A DNA stretch of 64,000 nt. Origin: Acanthococcus lagerstroemiae. Taxonomy: Eukaryota > Arthropoda > Insecta > Hemiptera > Eriococcidae. Positions 33,417 to 45,324 of this stretch are shown here, one piece after another (position 1 is the first letter of the stretch; each line of letters starts with the position of its first letter). The DNA lies in NCBI GenBank assembly GCA_031841125.1, contig CM063106.1:38126001-38190000 (forward strand), read 5' to 3'. Position numbers and translations under genes: made by a program. Under the pieces are notes generated by a model. The model saw only the letters and a list, made by a program, of their open reading frames with translations, did not search any database and was not told the DNA's origin.

Positions 33417-36348
33417 CTATAAAGAATTTGGGATCTTTTCAGAAAACTAATACGAAATGAAAGAGTTTTATTTCCAGTGATAACAAAACTGAGTTGGGTG
33501 GAAGCAAAACAGAGAGGAGGTAGGTTCACGTTTTCGTCTGTAATGGACAAAACCAAACAGAGGAGAACGGACATTCGGATGAGGAAGGTTTACTCCACTG
33601 AAATTGTCACGAACCCCGATTTCGACAGTTTTGACCTTGATTCACAAAAATTACCTTATCTCAAAAACTAAAAGCGACAGAGTGGGACTCTATCCCTTGC
33701 TCTACCGCAATTTGTAAATTTAAATGGTTCTTGTTCCAGCTTCCTCTGGACCAATATGAGTGGGAGGTAGGAATATGATAACTCCGAAAGTGACATCACT
33801 TACTTACGTTCACGTTAGAAAATTCTAAAGTCGATGTAATTGACACGATGATCATGTCGAAATCTTAAGAAAAGATCTAAATATCCTACATAAGTTCTAT
33901 ATTTATGCATATTAATTAGCTATACTTCCAACTTAAACACCAACTTTCCATCTTTAGGGCACATTAAATACACACCAATTTTCTCTTCCGGCCTGAACCC
34001 CTTCCAACCAGAATGTTGCAAAAGAATATGATGATAGTTCCACGACGACAGCATCAATCAATCGTACACTGGAACAGTCTTAGCTTTTATTCATGGCGAT
34101 GATAATCGTATGAGGAGCACAAAAGTTCCACACCTTCAATCTTATTGTGAATTAGGTAAGACCTATTTGTATTCTTTGATATCTCTCTCCCTCCCTCTTT
34201 GAAACAGCATCCACCACCATCTAACATGATCAATAAACTACGGAAGTCAGCCGTAAGAAAATTTTACACTCTGTACCTTTCGGTTCTGAGTTCATTAATC
34301 ACTTAAGTAACTACACGAACTTTCGATGTTGCATAACTTAATCTTGCGAATTAATTATTCATTGTGCTGGGGTTTCGTTTTAACGCATGATGTAGCTAAT
34401 TTGAAGGCAACTCATTAAGGGACTAGGCTTAAGACGGTTTCGTTTTTAATACTTTCGAACGAATGTCTCCACTTGCAGCATTCTCTCCAGCAATGCGACT
34501 GAATTTTGGGAAAAAATAGAGAAAGAAATCGATACGTACCGTAAGAAGTGCTTTGCGTCTGGAGACGCAACATGACGCCGACGTATGCACTAAAATTTAA
34601 ATTTCAAAATATGTTTCATAACGGCGTATATTTTTCGTGTGTTAAATATTAAAGAAGTTGAAACGCAAACAAGTGATGGAGACCACATTCGGACAAACCT
34701 CAGGGTGATAATATGAAATTACAGCCACGTGAAGACTAAAGAGTCCCAGAGGTATTTATCGATTTTCGTTTTATCTAGGAGCGTTTCCTCTTTTCGAATT
34801 TGAAAATTTAAAACAAAATGAAAAAAGCAAACCTTTTTTTTTTCACTTTTTCCTGCTGTTATTGTCATACTTACACGTGGAATTAAAGGATACACAACAA
34901 GGTGCACTTAGGTACCTTTTCCCCGCTTTTCGCCCTACAAGACAAAAGATGTGTATTTTGCTGTAAAAAGTAGGTAGCCAATATGTTTTTGAAAATATGA
35001 AATTCGGAACTGGCGCGCAAGGGAGTTGAAGTTTAACATAATATTATGATTCCCTATAAGAAGAAAAGCTGGTTTCCTTTAAAATATCTTACAAATATTT
35101 AAAAAGAAGAGAAAGAAAAACTATCCGCGACGTAAAAAATTTGTTTTCTTTTAATATAATAAGAGGCTCAGCAAGACAATTTTTGATGCAATTTCGTATA
35201 GAGAGTGCACGGGACTCCGAAATAGGGCTGTGAAGGAGGACCGTTTCACTGATAAAATGATGTCCTTTAATGTTAATCAGATAGATATCACGTGATGACG
35301 TATTCACATGGTTTTCAAATTCGCTAAACCTATTTTTGTTTTCATTTATATATTTTTTTCTTCCAGATGCATCTCCGTCCCTAAAAAAAAAAAGGAATCT
35401 ACAAAGGTCAACACACAAAAATCTGTGTCATTAGCTTCCAGTATATCGATTATAGGGTGTTTTGAATGGCCGAGATCATTTGTGAGGCTATTTTAACTGT
35501 CACCCTTGCCTAGGAGACTCCACAGAGGGCTACACTGACATCGAATATGGAGTTTTTCTAATTCAGTTTTGGAGTCATTTCATCTGTAACCCCTACTCGG
35601 AAGGTTTCACGGGGACCCACAGGAGCCCACTCAACTCCCAAAATTCCAAGTTTTAGCCCTCGTGGAGCTTTTTGAAAGCACTTAACAGGTGGAACCCTTT
35701 TCCCATATTCTGTATTACATTCCGAATAAAATTTTGGAACAATCTTCAGTAAAATGTTCACGCTCCAATTTAATTTAACTGGTTCAATCATTTATATTCA
35801 TTATTATATTTATTTCATTAATCTTAGAAAGAATAATTTCTAAACGTAAAATAATTTTTTTATTAAAATTTTTAATAATGAATGAATTAATAATATTCCT
35901 TTAAATGGTAATTTGATTAAAAATTTTATTTATTAAAATTATATCTAAAGAATTTGGATTTTGAAAGTTAAATATAAATCATGAAATTATTATTAATAAC
36001 TAAAAAAAGTTTTTATACTACCCTGATGTATTATTTTCTGAAATGGTTCAAAAAATATTTTTCGAAATTTTCTTTTCACAGGCTGAATATATTCTAGTTG
36101 GCAAAAAATTCCTGCTGTCAAAATTTACCGAAAAATATTTAGAGTCTCTCAATGTAGATGAAGATTAACACATGATTTAGCATTTTTTTTTAAATCAGTA
36201 TTTCTACTCAAAAAAATTCAAAAAATCAAGTGTTGTCGAAAAAACAGATTTGCGTCGGAAAATCTGCCCACTTTGGGATAATTATAAAGTACCTACAATC
36301 TACATAGAATTTGTGGGGGGAAAATGTTGGAGGTCGATACACACAGTT

Positions 36349-36350
<2 letters not shown>
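33417..36350. other. Unassigned region
   Basis: No gene recognised. 35560-35620 (TTTTGGAGTCATTTCATCTG, then TAACCCCTAC) resembles 60907-60936 (TTTTGGAGGTTATTTGGGTT, then GTAACCCCTAC), so part is a dispersed repeat. 35790-36010 is very AT-rich. Confidence 0.45.

Positions 36351-36393
<43 letters not shown>
36351..36393 (+). repeat. Poly(T) run of 43
   Basis: Uninterrupted T. It could be the poly(A) tail of a minus-strand retroposed sequence, but no body was recognised to its left. Confidence 0.95.
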
Positions 36394-36395
<2 letters not shown>

Positions 36396-36517
36396 AGTAA
36401 AATGAATTACAGATAATAGGAACGAAATAAAATAAAAATCAGTTTGGTTTTCGCATACACTGAACTCATTTTTTAAAGTTATTTTGGTCTGTTTCCCCCA
36501 TCTTAAAGGGTCCACCG

Positions 36518-36790
36518 GGTGAGGAACATAAAAATTACAAATGGCGTCTACAAGTGCATCAGAAATGGAATGCTTCGAGTTACTGAGACTTCATTTTGAG
36601 TAATTCCGATCTATAATGATCCACAGGGGGCTGAGACGTGTATTGAAATAACATACATGCCACCCTCGAGACATAAAAATTACGAACGGATCCTACAAGT
36701 ATATCGGAACTGGAGCGCTTGGAGTCATTTGACAAATTCGAAAATCCTTGGGCTGAGACATGTAATATTTGAAATAACATAAAAGATAAC
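36518..36790 (+). repeat. Two-unit tandem repeat, 145-bp period
   Basis: ACATAAAAATTACRAACGG-type starts at 36526 and 36671. Each is followed by CTACAAGTRYATCRGAA, then GGGCTGAGACRTGTA and TGAAATAACATA. The units are clearly related but diverged. Confidence 0.75.
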
Positions 36791-37821
36791 CTACACACAT
36801 ATACATACATCCAAAGCTAAGCTTACTAAGTTATTGCTTACTGTGTGTACGTACATAGGGTATCTTAAAGTACGTGAACCCCTTCAACCCAGTAAATAAG
36901 CAACTCATCCTAATAACTTCTTGATATGTTAGCCTAAAGGGGTAAAGAGACAGACGTTTGAAAAAATTATGTACAGCGTTAAAGGAACCTTTATTTTTCA
37001 GCATTGCTAATAGATAGACCGGTAAAACTTTTTCGTAATAATAAAAGACAGTTATGACAACTGTGACAAGGAAAACAATAATAACAACAAAAAATTGTTC
37101 TCTAGACCCAGCGGTTTTTTCGTGGTACACGATTCTCTCCATACCCTTCCTGCCACACTCCTAACTATTTTCGTTTTCGAGTTTGAAAATTCTCATAAAT
37201 GCAATTAAAATTGATCCTTAAAAAACTGCACTACTTGAAGGAAAAAAAAAAAGTAAAATTATTTTCCTGTTGCGTAGTCTTTTGTATTGGTTGAAAATTC
37301 TGGCTAGAAAGCACAGCCACTGGCCCACCTTGGTTGTAAAACGGGTGGTGTCAACAAACTGAACTACTGGAAAAAATGAGAGTTTGAAAATCATATTTGT
37401 CATTTTCGATGTTAAAGCGTTGCCTTATCTAAATTTTCAAACTAGATTGAATCATCGGATCTGGACGGCAATTTTACGAAAAACTGAGAAATATAAAAAT
37501 TTTTATACATAGTTTTTAACCAAAATTTATTTTGCGAACATCCTCTGTTGATCCGATTGTGAGTTTTTAAACCAATATTTGTTGTAACTGTCTTCTAATA
37601 TTATCAAACAGTTCCCACAATCTATGTAGCAATTAGCAATGCTGAGAAAAAAAAATTGCATGAATGCTGTACATAATCTCTGTATTCGCCCCAGTCATTA
37701 CCCTTTCAAAAGCCATAGCGGGCAAACATATCTACACATTGTGAGGAAAAATTGCTTACTTATTCAGCTGAAGTGAGGGGGTCACGTAATTGAGATACCC
37801 TGCGTAAGCAATGAGCGGATG
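36791..37821. other. Unassigned stretch
   Basis: Minus-strand frames of 103 codons (36831-37142) and 61 codons (37218-37403) show no recognisable domain. Confidence 0.4.
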
Positions 37822-37867
37822 TTAGATTGGAAAACAACGTACACTTCTTGAATTTTTCAAAGTAGAA

Positions 37868-38194
37868 ATGCTCAAAAAAACTAGCATCTTAAAAATACTA
37901 TATTTTTCTTTTGTTAGATCACTTCTGGAATTCGGAGTTTTAGTTTGGTTTCCACATACCCTCAAAGTCATTGAAAAAATAGAAAAAATACAAAATAGAT
38001 TTCTGAGGTACGATTATTTTAAAGATTTTGAATACTACCCTGACCCCGAAAACATACCCTATTCTGAAATTCTGGCTGGATATGAAATTGAATCTCTAAG
38101 AAAACGGAGAGAAAAAACAGCAGTAATGTTTCTATATGATCTAATTCACGGTAACATTAACGATGAAAAACTGCTTATAGAAATAAATATTTAG
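37868..38194 (+). pseudogene. LINE reverse transcriptase C-terminal fragment
   Basis: 108 codons with ILKILYFSFVRSLLEFGVLV, WFPHTLKVIEKIEKIQNRFL and EIESLRKRREKTAVMFLYDL. This is the thumb region after the RT domain of Jockey/CR1-type elements (family pattern: a YxSxVRSxLE...W segment, then IEKxQxRFLR). The frame is open on both sides of the ATG at 37868 back to about 37822, so that ATG is not a gene start. Beyond the stop at 38192-38194, RYKKYFSLRKISHH and FFDRVYLR continue the protein in other frames. No catalytic box is present. Confidence 0.82.
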
Positions 38195-38655
38195 GCCCCA
38201 AAAATACAATCTAGATACAAAAAATACTTCTCTCTAAGAAAAATATCGCACCACTAAAATGGAATTTTCCCCATTGAACAACATCATGAAAACTACGAAT
38301 GATTTTTTGACAGAGTGTACTTGCGCTGACATGTATAGTAGCCTGGATCGACGTTTAAGCGGTTAGTGGAGGGATGGGAAGCTGTGGGATAGCGGACGTG
38401 CGGCACAATTATATTTATATTATATATTGTTTCATTATTATTATTAGTTTTTCCTTCTCTTATTGTTACTATTATTTACTTTTATTTTTATTTACTTCTT
38501 CATTTTTTATTATTTTTTACTTCTATTTTTATTTACTTTTTCATTTTTTATTATTTTTTATTTCTATTAGTATTATTTCTGTTATTTAAACTATTATTTT
38601 TCGTTTGTTATTTCCATTTCATTTTTTGTTTCTCTTTTTTAATTTTTATGCTAAC

Positions 38656-38693
38656 GGTCCCTCCTATAATTGGCTTCGGCTGTTGGAGGGACC
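38656..38693 (+). other. 3' hairpin of the LINE
   Basis: GGTCCCTCC (38656-38664) and GGAGGGACC (38685-38693) form a perfect 9-bp stem. The loop contains GGCTTCGGCT, which can fold into a UUCG tetraloop. It sits directly before the AAATAA tail, where some LINEs carry the structure recognised by their own reverse transcriptase. Confidence 0.75.
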
Positions 38694-38740
38694 TAAATAA
38701 ATTAAATTAAATTTAAAAAATAAATAAAAATAAAATTTCT

Positions 38741-39651
38741 TAAGGGACATCCGGTGTTGAAGTGCACCGTTGATTGAGTGACCTCTCTCTACGCTAAATA
38801 GTTTTCAGTTTTAAAAAATAACTGGAGGGTTATACCCACCAAGTTTAGCCTTTGAAAAAAAGTTCGTTTTTTTCTTTCTTTTCTTGATTACCTGAACATT
38901 TACTGTTGAACTACAATTTAATAATGGAAACATTTATTTCCTATCTGGTGACAGTATAACTACATAGACGGATCAATAACGATTCTGGTTGTGATTAGTT
39001 GTCTCTATAGAGTTATATTAAATTCGACAAAAAAGAAAATACTTAGCAATTGAGGACCTGACTTCCAAAATGCGCTTAGTCCAAAAAACGGAATGTTGGG
39101 AAATCAGAAAAAACATTCTGACTCACGAACGGTTAATGGTAACACTGATTCAATTGCGTGGATGGGAAGAGGAGGAGTCAATGCTAATACCACCCAAGTA
39201 TGAAGGCTGGCGTGTGAACAGTCTCCGAGCTACGGGAGTGCAAAGTGGGGGAAGTTGTGGACTTCACTCGTTTTGGCAGACCATGTCATACTTGTGAAAG
39301 GTCAAAATTCGTACACCTTGACCTAGAAACTGTCGGAAATTGGAAGATACAGCTTGGAAACGACCATTCCGATGAACAAGGCACAGGTGAACAATATCCC
39401 CCTTCCCCCCGAACAGAAAAAAGTAAGTATGACTTACAGTCGTAAGAGTCTTATATTCATAAAATTTGAAGGAAAAAAAACAACTAAAAGTCAGTATTGT
39501 AAATAAGAACGAAAGAAAGGTTTAGCTGATTCTAAGTTGTGATAAAATCGTGAAACCAACTCTGAAAGGCGTCTTTTGACTTCCTCCACCAGTAGTGCTA
39601 AAAACTCGATTTCCGATTTTTTGGAATAAGCGCGTTTTGGAAGTCAGGTCC
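38741..39651. other. Unassigned stretch
   Basis: Frames at 39070-39445 on plus have no recognised domain. Nothing else seen. Confidence 0.4.
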
Positions 39652-40160
39652 TGAATTAATAAAGGGGTAAAACAAGGTGGCCCAATCTCACCAAATATCT
39701 TGAACTGTATACTCGAAGAAATATTTCGCAACATCAAATGGGAAGGGAAGAGAATAAATATCAATGGTAGATGGGGTAACAATCTTCGATTTGCAGACAA
39801 CATTGTCTTAATAGGTGAAAGCTTGACCGAATTTGAAATCATGGCAAAAGAACTGAAAAAAGAATGTAAAAAAGTGGGTTTAACTATATGAAACAAAAAC
39901 AAAATTAATGACAAACCAGCATGATATAGATAACATTAAAATAAAAAAAATTGGAAATTGAACATGTGAACGAGTACAAATATTTGGGTCAAATTATGTC
40001 TTTTGAAAATCGAACCAAAAAAGAAATAGAGGTAAGAACTGCAAACGCATTTAGAAGGCTTTCTGGACACTCCAAATAATACTAAAAGGTGAAGTCCATA
40101 TCAATAAGGTAAAAACGCAGATACTCAATACCTGTGTTCTTCCAATACTGTCGATAAACT
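39652..40160 (+). pseudogene. RTE-like RT fragment
   Basis: Reads LIKGVKQGGPISPNILNCIL, EEIFRNIKWEGKRININGRW and LRFADNIVLIGESL. The catalytic box has FADN where FADD is expected, so it is inactive. It continues as ELKKECKKVGLTI and then with shifts (KINDKPA, IWVKLCLLKIE). It matches the element at 700-1150 in order. Both ends are truncated. Confidence 0.85.
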
Positions 40161-40924
40161 CTTCAGTACGTCCCTGTCTATAAACTAGACTTTATATAGG
40201 ACTGCAAAAAGGCACATCTTATGCAGGAACATGCAGGCAGTTCTGCAAATCGTAAAACTGCAAAATTAGTCTGATATGCTATACGGCGCAAATAATGAAG
40301 CTCACTTCCAAAGTGACCTAACTGCAAAATTTTAGTTTTGAGAAGAACAAACAAAACACTTTATAAGCAAAACAGTGAAGTAGGTAATGCATTTTTAAAG
40401 GTAGGTATCAATAAGTTCAATCTTCAAGGAAAATTTGTCGTTCTTGTTTTTGCAAAGTATGCCCCTAGCGCGGCAAGACAGCGTGTTGAAAACAAAAACT
40501 CGAGAAATCATAACTTTGCAGTTAGGTCACTTTGGAAATGTGCTCCTCATGTTATTTAAAATTGGAACAAAAGTTTTTTACTTCTAGCTTTGTTATTTTT
40601 TAGTTCATTCATCGTTTCTAGTCATTCATATAATTAACATTACTTAACCCATAGAAGAATTTGGAGGAAATGCTTGGCTTTTACATTACCACTTGACTTT
40701 TTCTTTGAATACTTGACTTTTACTTGACTTACTTGACCCTGTAGACACCCTGGATTACCTCAAGTGTAAAAGAAGTTTTGTGTTCCTCTCAAGTATTCGT
40801 AACATCATTCCAGCTTACCCTCCCAGACCAGGGTATGCTCATGAGCGAGAATGTGAGTGCTTGGGGGATAAGGTTCTAATCTGCATTTGCAGGAATAAAT
40901 CTATGGGGGATGAAATACCTCCAA
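40161..40924. other. Unassigned stretch
   Basis: Contains repeated ACTTGACTTTT phrases near 40690-40735. No gene recognised. Confidence 0.4.
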
Positions 40925-41159
40925 TAATTTGGCAGTTGGCAAATTTTGAAACTGTTCATTTGAATTTTTTTTTTCTAAGAACGTTCGTTTGTTTGTTTAT
41001 TATTATTATTATTATTATTATTTTTAATTTTTTTTTCAAATAAAAAATATTTTGATTAAAAAATTGGCAAATTTTCAAATTAAACACTTTTGTCGGCGAA
41101 TTTTCCTTCTCCACCCCCCCCCCTCCCACCCACAAACTGGGAGTCAAATTTCGCCTCTG
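40925..41159 (+). mobile_element. Truncated copy of the hAT-like element at 52.6 kb
   Basis: ATAATTTGGCAGTTGGCAAA, then AACTGTTCATTTGAATTTTT, then GGCGAATTTTCCTTCTCCAC and GTCAAATTTCGCCTCTG match, in order, the element at 52564-53348 and its right end CCGCCTCTG. The left terminus is missing here. A (TTA)n tract at about 40998-41021 has expanded inside it. Confidence 0.7.
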
Positions 41160-42028
41160 GTAGTTCGCCTACTTTTAACCAAGGTGTATAATAAAATAAA
41201 TAAATAAATAAAAATAGAGACATTTAAAAACTTAACTTCTATTTAAATAAAAAAGTAAATAATAATAATTATTATTAGATTAACATTATCGAAATTTTCA
41301 ATTTTCAGTCTGTGTTTTGCTTTATTTCGATTAAACATTTTCATTGTACTGTTATTATTTTTTTTTTTTTCGCTCAATATTTAAACACGCGAAGCCGAGT
41401 TTTCAAATACTACGAAAAGTTTGCGGCAAACAAGTTTCACCAAACTTTTGTACATTAGTTTGTTGTTTGAATAGCGTCTCGCAGGATCATTATATACAAC
41501 ACAACGTTTTCGCTCTGAGTAAGCGAAACAAATAATGAATTTACAGTCGTGCAACATATGGTCGAAAATGTGTAGGATAGATTCTACCATCCAGGTGAAT
41601 AATTAAAATTCCGGTCGAATATGTAGCAGAAAATAGGTGTTCTCCTCTAAATACACGTTTTAGAGGAACTGCATACATTAGTACACGTTGGCTTCGTCTC
41701 TTTCGCGCAGCACAAGCCGCTTCTACAGCCATTTTTCAGTTTACTATCTAAATGAAAAATTTGCCTCTTCTGTGCATAGTTTTTTATCACACTTGTGGTT
41801 GTCGGGGTAGTTCTCCTTGTTGGATAGGGCTTTACACGTTTTTAAGGCAAATTGCCGGCTTTTCCGAAATGGATAACGTTTCGATCACTGAATGAGGCGA
41901 GTTTTCAGCCTGTGTAAGTGTGTAGGTATAAAACAAACGTGTAAAGTACACACAAACACATAATCATTCCATAGGTTATGTACATTTGCGGATAAGTTAC
42001 TCTAGTTTTGAATAAGTAATAAATAACA
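41160..42028. other. Unassigned AT-rich stretch
   Basis: AAAT repeats near 41195-41215. Short frames on the minus strand are unrecognised. Confidence 0.4.

Positions 42029-42060
<32 letters not shown>
42029..42060 (+). repeat. (AAT)n microsatellite
   Basis: About ten AAT triplets. Confidence 0.92.
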
Positions 42061-42063
<3 letters not shown>

Positions 42064-43779
42064 TTCTGTAATATTGTTGGACATGAAATTAGGACATTTA
42101 CTGAAACAATTTTACTAATTCGTTTTCTGTGAAGTACAGCATATGATGAATATTGACTTTACCCTCGAACTCACGAACTCTTGGCAGCCATTAATGGGCG
42201 AACGGAGGTGACACTTGAATGAAGTACTGCCAATGTTCGAAGAGATCTTAAACTTGAAAAAGCTCGAGCACTTGTAACACTCGCTGAAAATAAATTACAT
42301 GTTGCGTGTTGCTCGACACTCGAACGTTTGGAATTTTGTTATTTCAAACGGCGGCTCGGCTGACTGAATATTATTTGAATAAATCCACGATGCCGCGTAC
42401 CTGTTACAATTTAATCACGAAAGAATTTTGTTTTCTAGAATTTATGATATATCTCGTTTTTTTCTTTCATATAGGTCGCAACGATCATTTTGAAAGACAA
42501 CAACACAAAACTGTAGAAATAATCCTTCCAGACAAATAAAATACCATTTCGTTTGCAACAGAGATACCTAGGTAACCGGGGCTAAAATACACGCGCCTTT
42601 GAAAGCTGCAATATCTCATGGGAATAATTTAACGTGAACAGAGAACAGAGTGTTTGAGACGGATAGGGAAAAAGCCGCACTTCGGCAAATGGAATGATTT
42701 CCTATAACAAAGCTTATTTGAACATTTTTTGAAGTAAAGGTAATAAGACCTCATTATGTTACCAGCCATGTTGCGTAGCTAATGCCAAACCCGTACCTTT
42801 CCGTTATTTGTTCTTTTGTAAATTGACTCAATGCAGATAGTAATACGGCCTGACAATAGGTAGTCAGCTCTTAGTGCCGAATATTGGAACTAAAAATTTG
42901 TCCGGCTACAATTCCTCGATCTCTTGGGTATTTGGATATTTCAATATCAGCGTTTGTAGCAAATTAATAGAAACGAGAAGTGATGGAACATCATCAGGAA
43001 GCAACGCCGCAGCAACCTGTAGCATTCAGCGAAATGCTAAAGGAAGCAGATATTTTGAATGATAATCAACACTGTTTTCCCTTTTCACCCCGTCCAACCA
43101 GGGAGTGGTTTTTCCACGGAAACTCCTACCAAATGGTGGGAGACATCGGCTATGTAAGGCGATGTACGAGTACTACAGAAAAGACAGTGTTGCCAAGTGT
43201 GGCACGTTTACATTTCTGATGCACTTTTGATTACATCTGCGTGGCACTTTTGTAGCACATTTACTCTATGTGGTACTTTTGGTGGCTTTCATACTTAATT
43301 CCAACGGGAAATAATTATTTCCTATCTCGAAGATGAACAATAAAGACAATAGACAAAACTAGTTCATTGGTAGGGCTGCCAAAGTATGCTTTGGCATCTT
43401 TTTCCTCTGCGAATCAAGTCAAGCATTTTGAAGATATCTTGCGAAACATGAAATTCTGAGTGAAATAAGCCCAATTTGAAATTGCATATTTTTTCATATT
43501 GACATGGATATGTCTTTAGGCTGGGGATCATTCTGAAATTTGCGACATGAAAATGCGTCACGAAAACATGCAACGCGTTTCATTGGTTGCGCGGTAAGAC
43601 GAGGTATATTTTCGTTACAAAGCGAGCGCTTCAACATTGTGATCAGTGTTACCATGAAGATAGGTTTGACAGACATTTTCGGTTATACATGCTTACTTCT
43701 ATCCAGTTTTTTCGGATATTTGTATATGATAATTGTCTACCAATGTTTAATTGAATTGAATTCTTTTTGTATTATGATT
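42061..43779. other. Unassigned stretch
   Basis: GTGGCACTTTTG-like phrases recur at 43190-43290. No domain-bearing frame found. Confidence 0.4.
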
Positions 43780-44300
43780 ATTTAAATAAAAATTTAAATT
43801 TCAAATTTAATAAAAATTAATATTTAAAAATAAGTAAAAAAATTATTGTTAAATTATTTTTAATAATTTATTTTTAGATTAAAAATTACCTAAATTTAAT
43901 TCATTATATATTATTTTTAATTAAAATAATATTTTAAATTATTATTAAATTTGAAATTTTTCAATAATATTATTATAAATTTGTTTAATAAATTACAATA
44001 TAATTATTTATTATTAAATAAATTTAAAAAAATAAATTTTCCAATTCATTTACTATGTTTCGATTGCTTATTAATAATTATAAGTGACGGGCAATATGAA
44101 CATACATAAAATTAAAATTCATTATTATTATTAAATAATAATTACGATTAAATTAATAAACTTTAATTATTATTAAAATGTTTAAATTTTTAATTAATTA
44201 ATTTATAATTATTTTTTGTTTACAGAATGATCTATTGTTTAAAAATAAAAGTTTAAATTGATTTAATTTTAAAATTAAATTTTAACAAAAAAATATATAT
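43780..44300. other. Extremely AT-rich block
   Basis: Almost only A and T over about 500 bases, built of TTTAAATT, AATTATTA and TAAATTT permutations, with one short GC-bearing break near 44045-44100. No gene. Confidence 0.8.
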
Positions 44301-45324
44301 GTCACAGTGAAAGTCGATAATTCAGGGATTGTCGACAATAACTAGTGATTATCAACATTGATGGACTGTTTTAGGGAAAGTAGATAATAAAACATTTTAT
44401 TACATTAACTAGATATTGTATACATTAAATAGTGATTATCGATAATCGCTAACAGGGCGTAGTGAAAGTTGAAAAAATGTTTCTCGCGTTGTCAAAAAGT
44501 TAAAAAAGAAAGATTTGGTCAGTATTTGTACAGGGTAAATCGTCCACTCTTGGCCAGGGTACCATCTTTGGCCAGGTTTCTCATAAATTTGCTAGCAAAT
44601 AAGAACTGGGTAACACTGGGAATGTGATTTTTGCACTATATGAAATCAGTGAAAACTGCCGTGTGTATGGTGTGTTGTACTTTCAAGTTTACGTCACCCA
44701 TTTATTATTTTTAAAAAGATTGATCTGTGGCGGACTTCAAAACTTCAGTGATTTCTTATCAAAACTTTTAAGAATCCAGCAATTGGAAAAATTGTCATAC
44801 AAACACTTCCAGGCGGCAACTGCACTAGAATCATTCATAGTATTAGTAACGGATTTTGATTTAAAAAATTGGTTTTTACTCTGATTTTCATTAATTAAGA
44901 GACATAGCCAAGTGAGGGTCTCGAATTTAACGATTTCACCATCTTTGTCCAGCAACCTGACCAAAGTGGCCAAAGATGGGTACAGTGCTAATCCATTTTT
45001 GGCCACCATTTGTTATGAACGAGTTAGAAAAACTGAAAATTTCTCATAAAATTCGCAAGATTCTTCGTCATGTCACTACTAAAGGATCGCACCAAAAAGA
45101 AGAAGAAACATACCAATAATTTTTTAAGCAATTTACCGAATAAGAAATGACGCACTAGAAATTTGAGATTTGTTTGTATGAATACAAAATGCATTGAAAC
45201 CTGGGAAACTCGTAAAGCTGATATTGTTTGATAACTACCTATCAACTTTCACCGTCTCTCGTAGGTATTATCGATAATGACTAGTGATTATCGAAAATAC
45301 CTAATTATCGACTTTCACGGTAAC
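44301..45324. mobile_element. Inverted-repeat element of ~1 kb
   Basis: GTCACAGTGAAAGTCGATAA, then TTCAGG (44301-44326), pairs with 45300-45324 (CCTAATTATCGACTTTCACG, then GTAAC), about 22 of 25 matching. TAGTGATTATCGA phrases recur just inside both ends. AT-rich DNA on both sides hides any target duplication. The 86-90 codon frames inside are unrecognised. Confidence 0.75.
44571..44985. repeat. Inner inverted motif TTGGCCA cluster
   Basis: ACCATCTTTGGCCAGGT (44571-44587) pairs with AGTGGCCAAAGATGGGTAC (about 44965-44983). Extra TTGGCCA copies lie next to both (about 44549 and 44998). Possibly an older fold-back nested in the 44301-45324 element. Confidence 0.55.

Larger units (their letters stand above)
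37822..38740 (+). mobile_element. Jockey/CR1-like LINE, 3' end only
   Basis: A 5'-truncated LINE. It comprises the end of the RT polyprotein, a T-rich 3' UTR (38400-38650), a 3' hairpin (38656-38693) and a tail of AAATAA-type repeats up to about 38740. The frame, hairpin and tail lie in the expected order on the plus strand. Confidence 0.78.

Noticed and set aside
36351..36393. Poly(T) as the tail of a processed pseudogene
   Set aside because: No gene-like body or target duplication visible next to it.
39522..39914. 130-codon minus frame
   Set aside because: Antisense shadow of the RTE RT fragment at 39652-40160.
43190..43430. TGCCAAAG/CTTTGGCA phrases as element ends
   Set aside because: Short, irregular and without flanking duplication.
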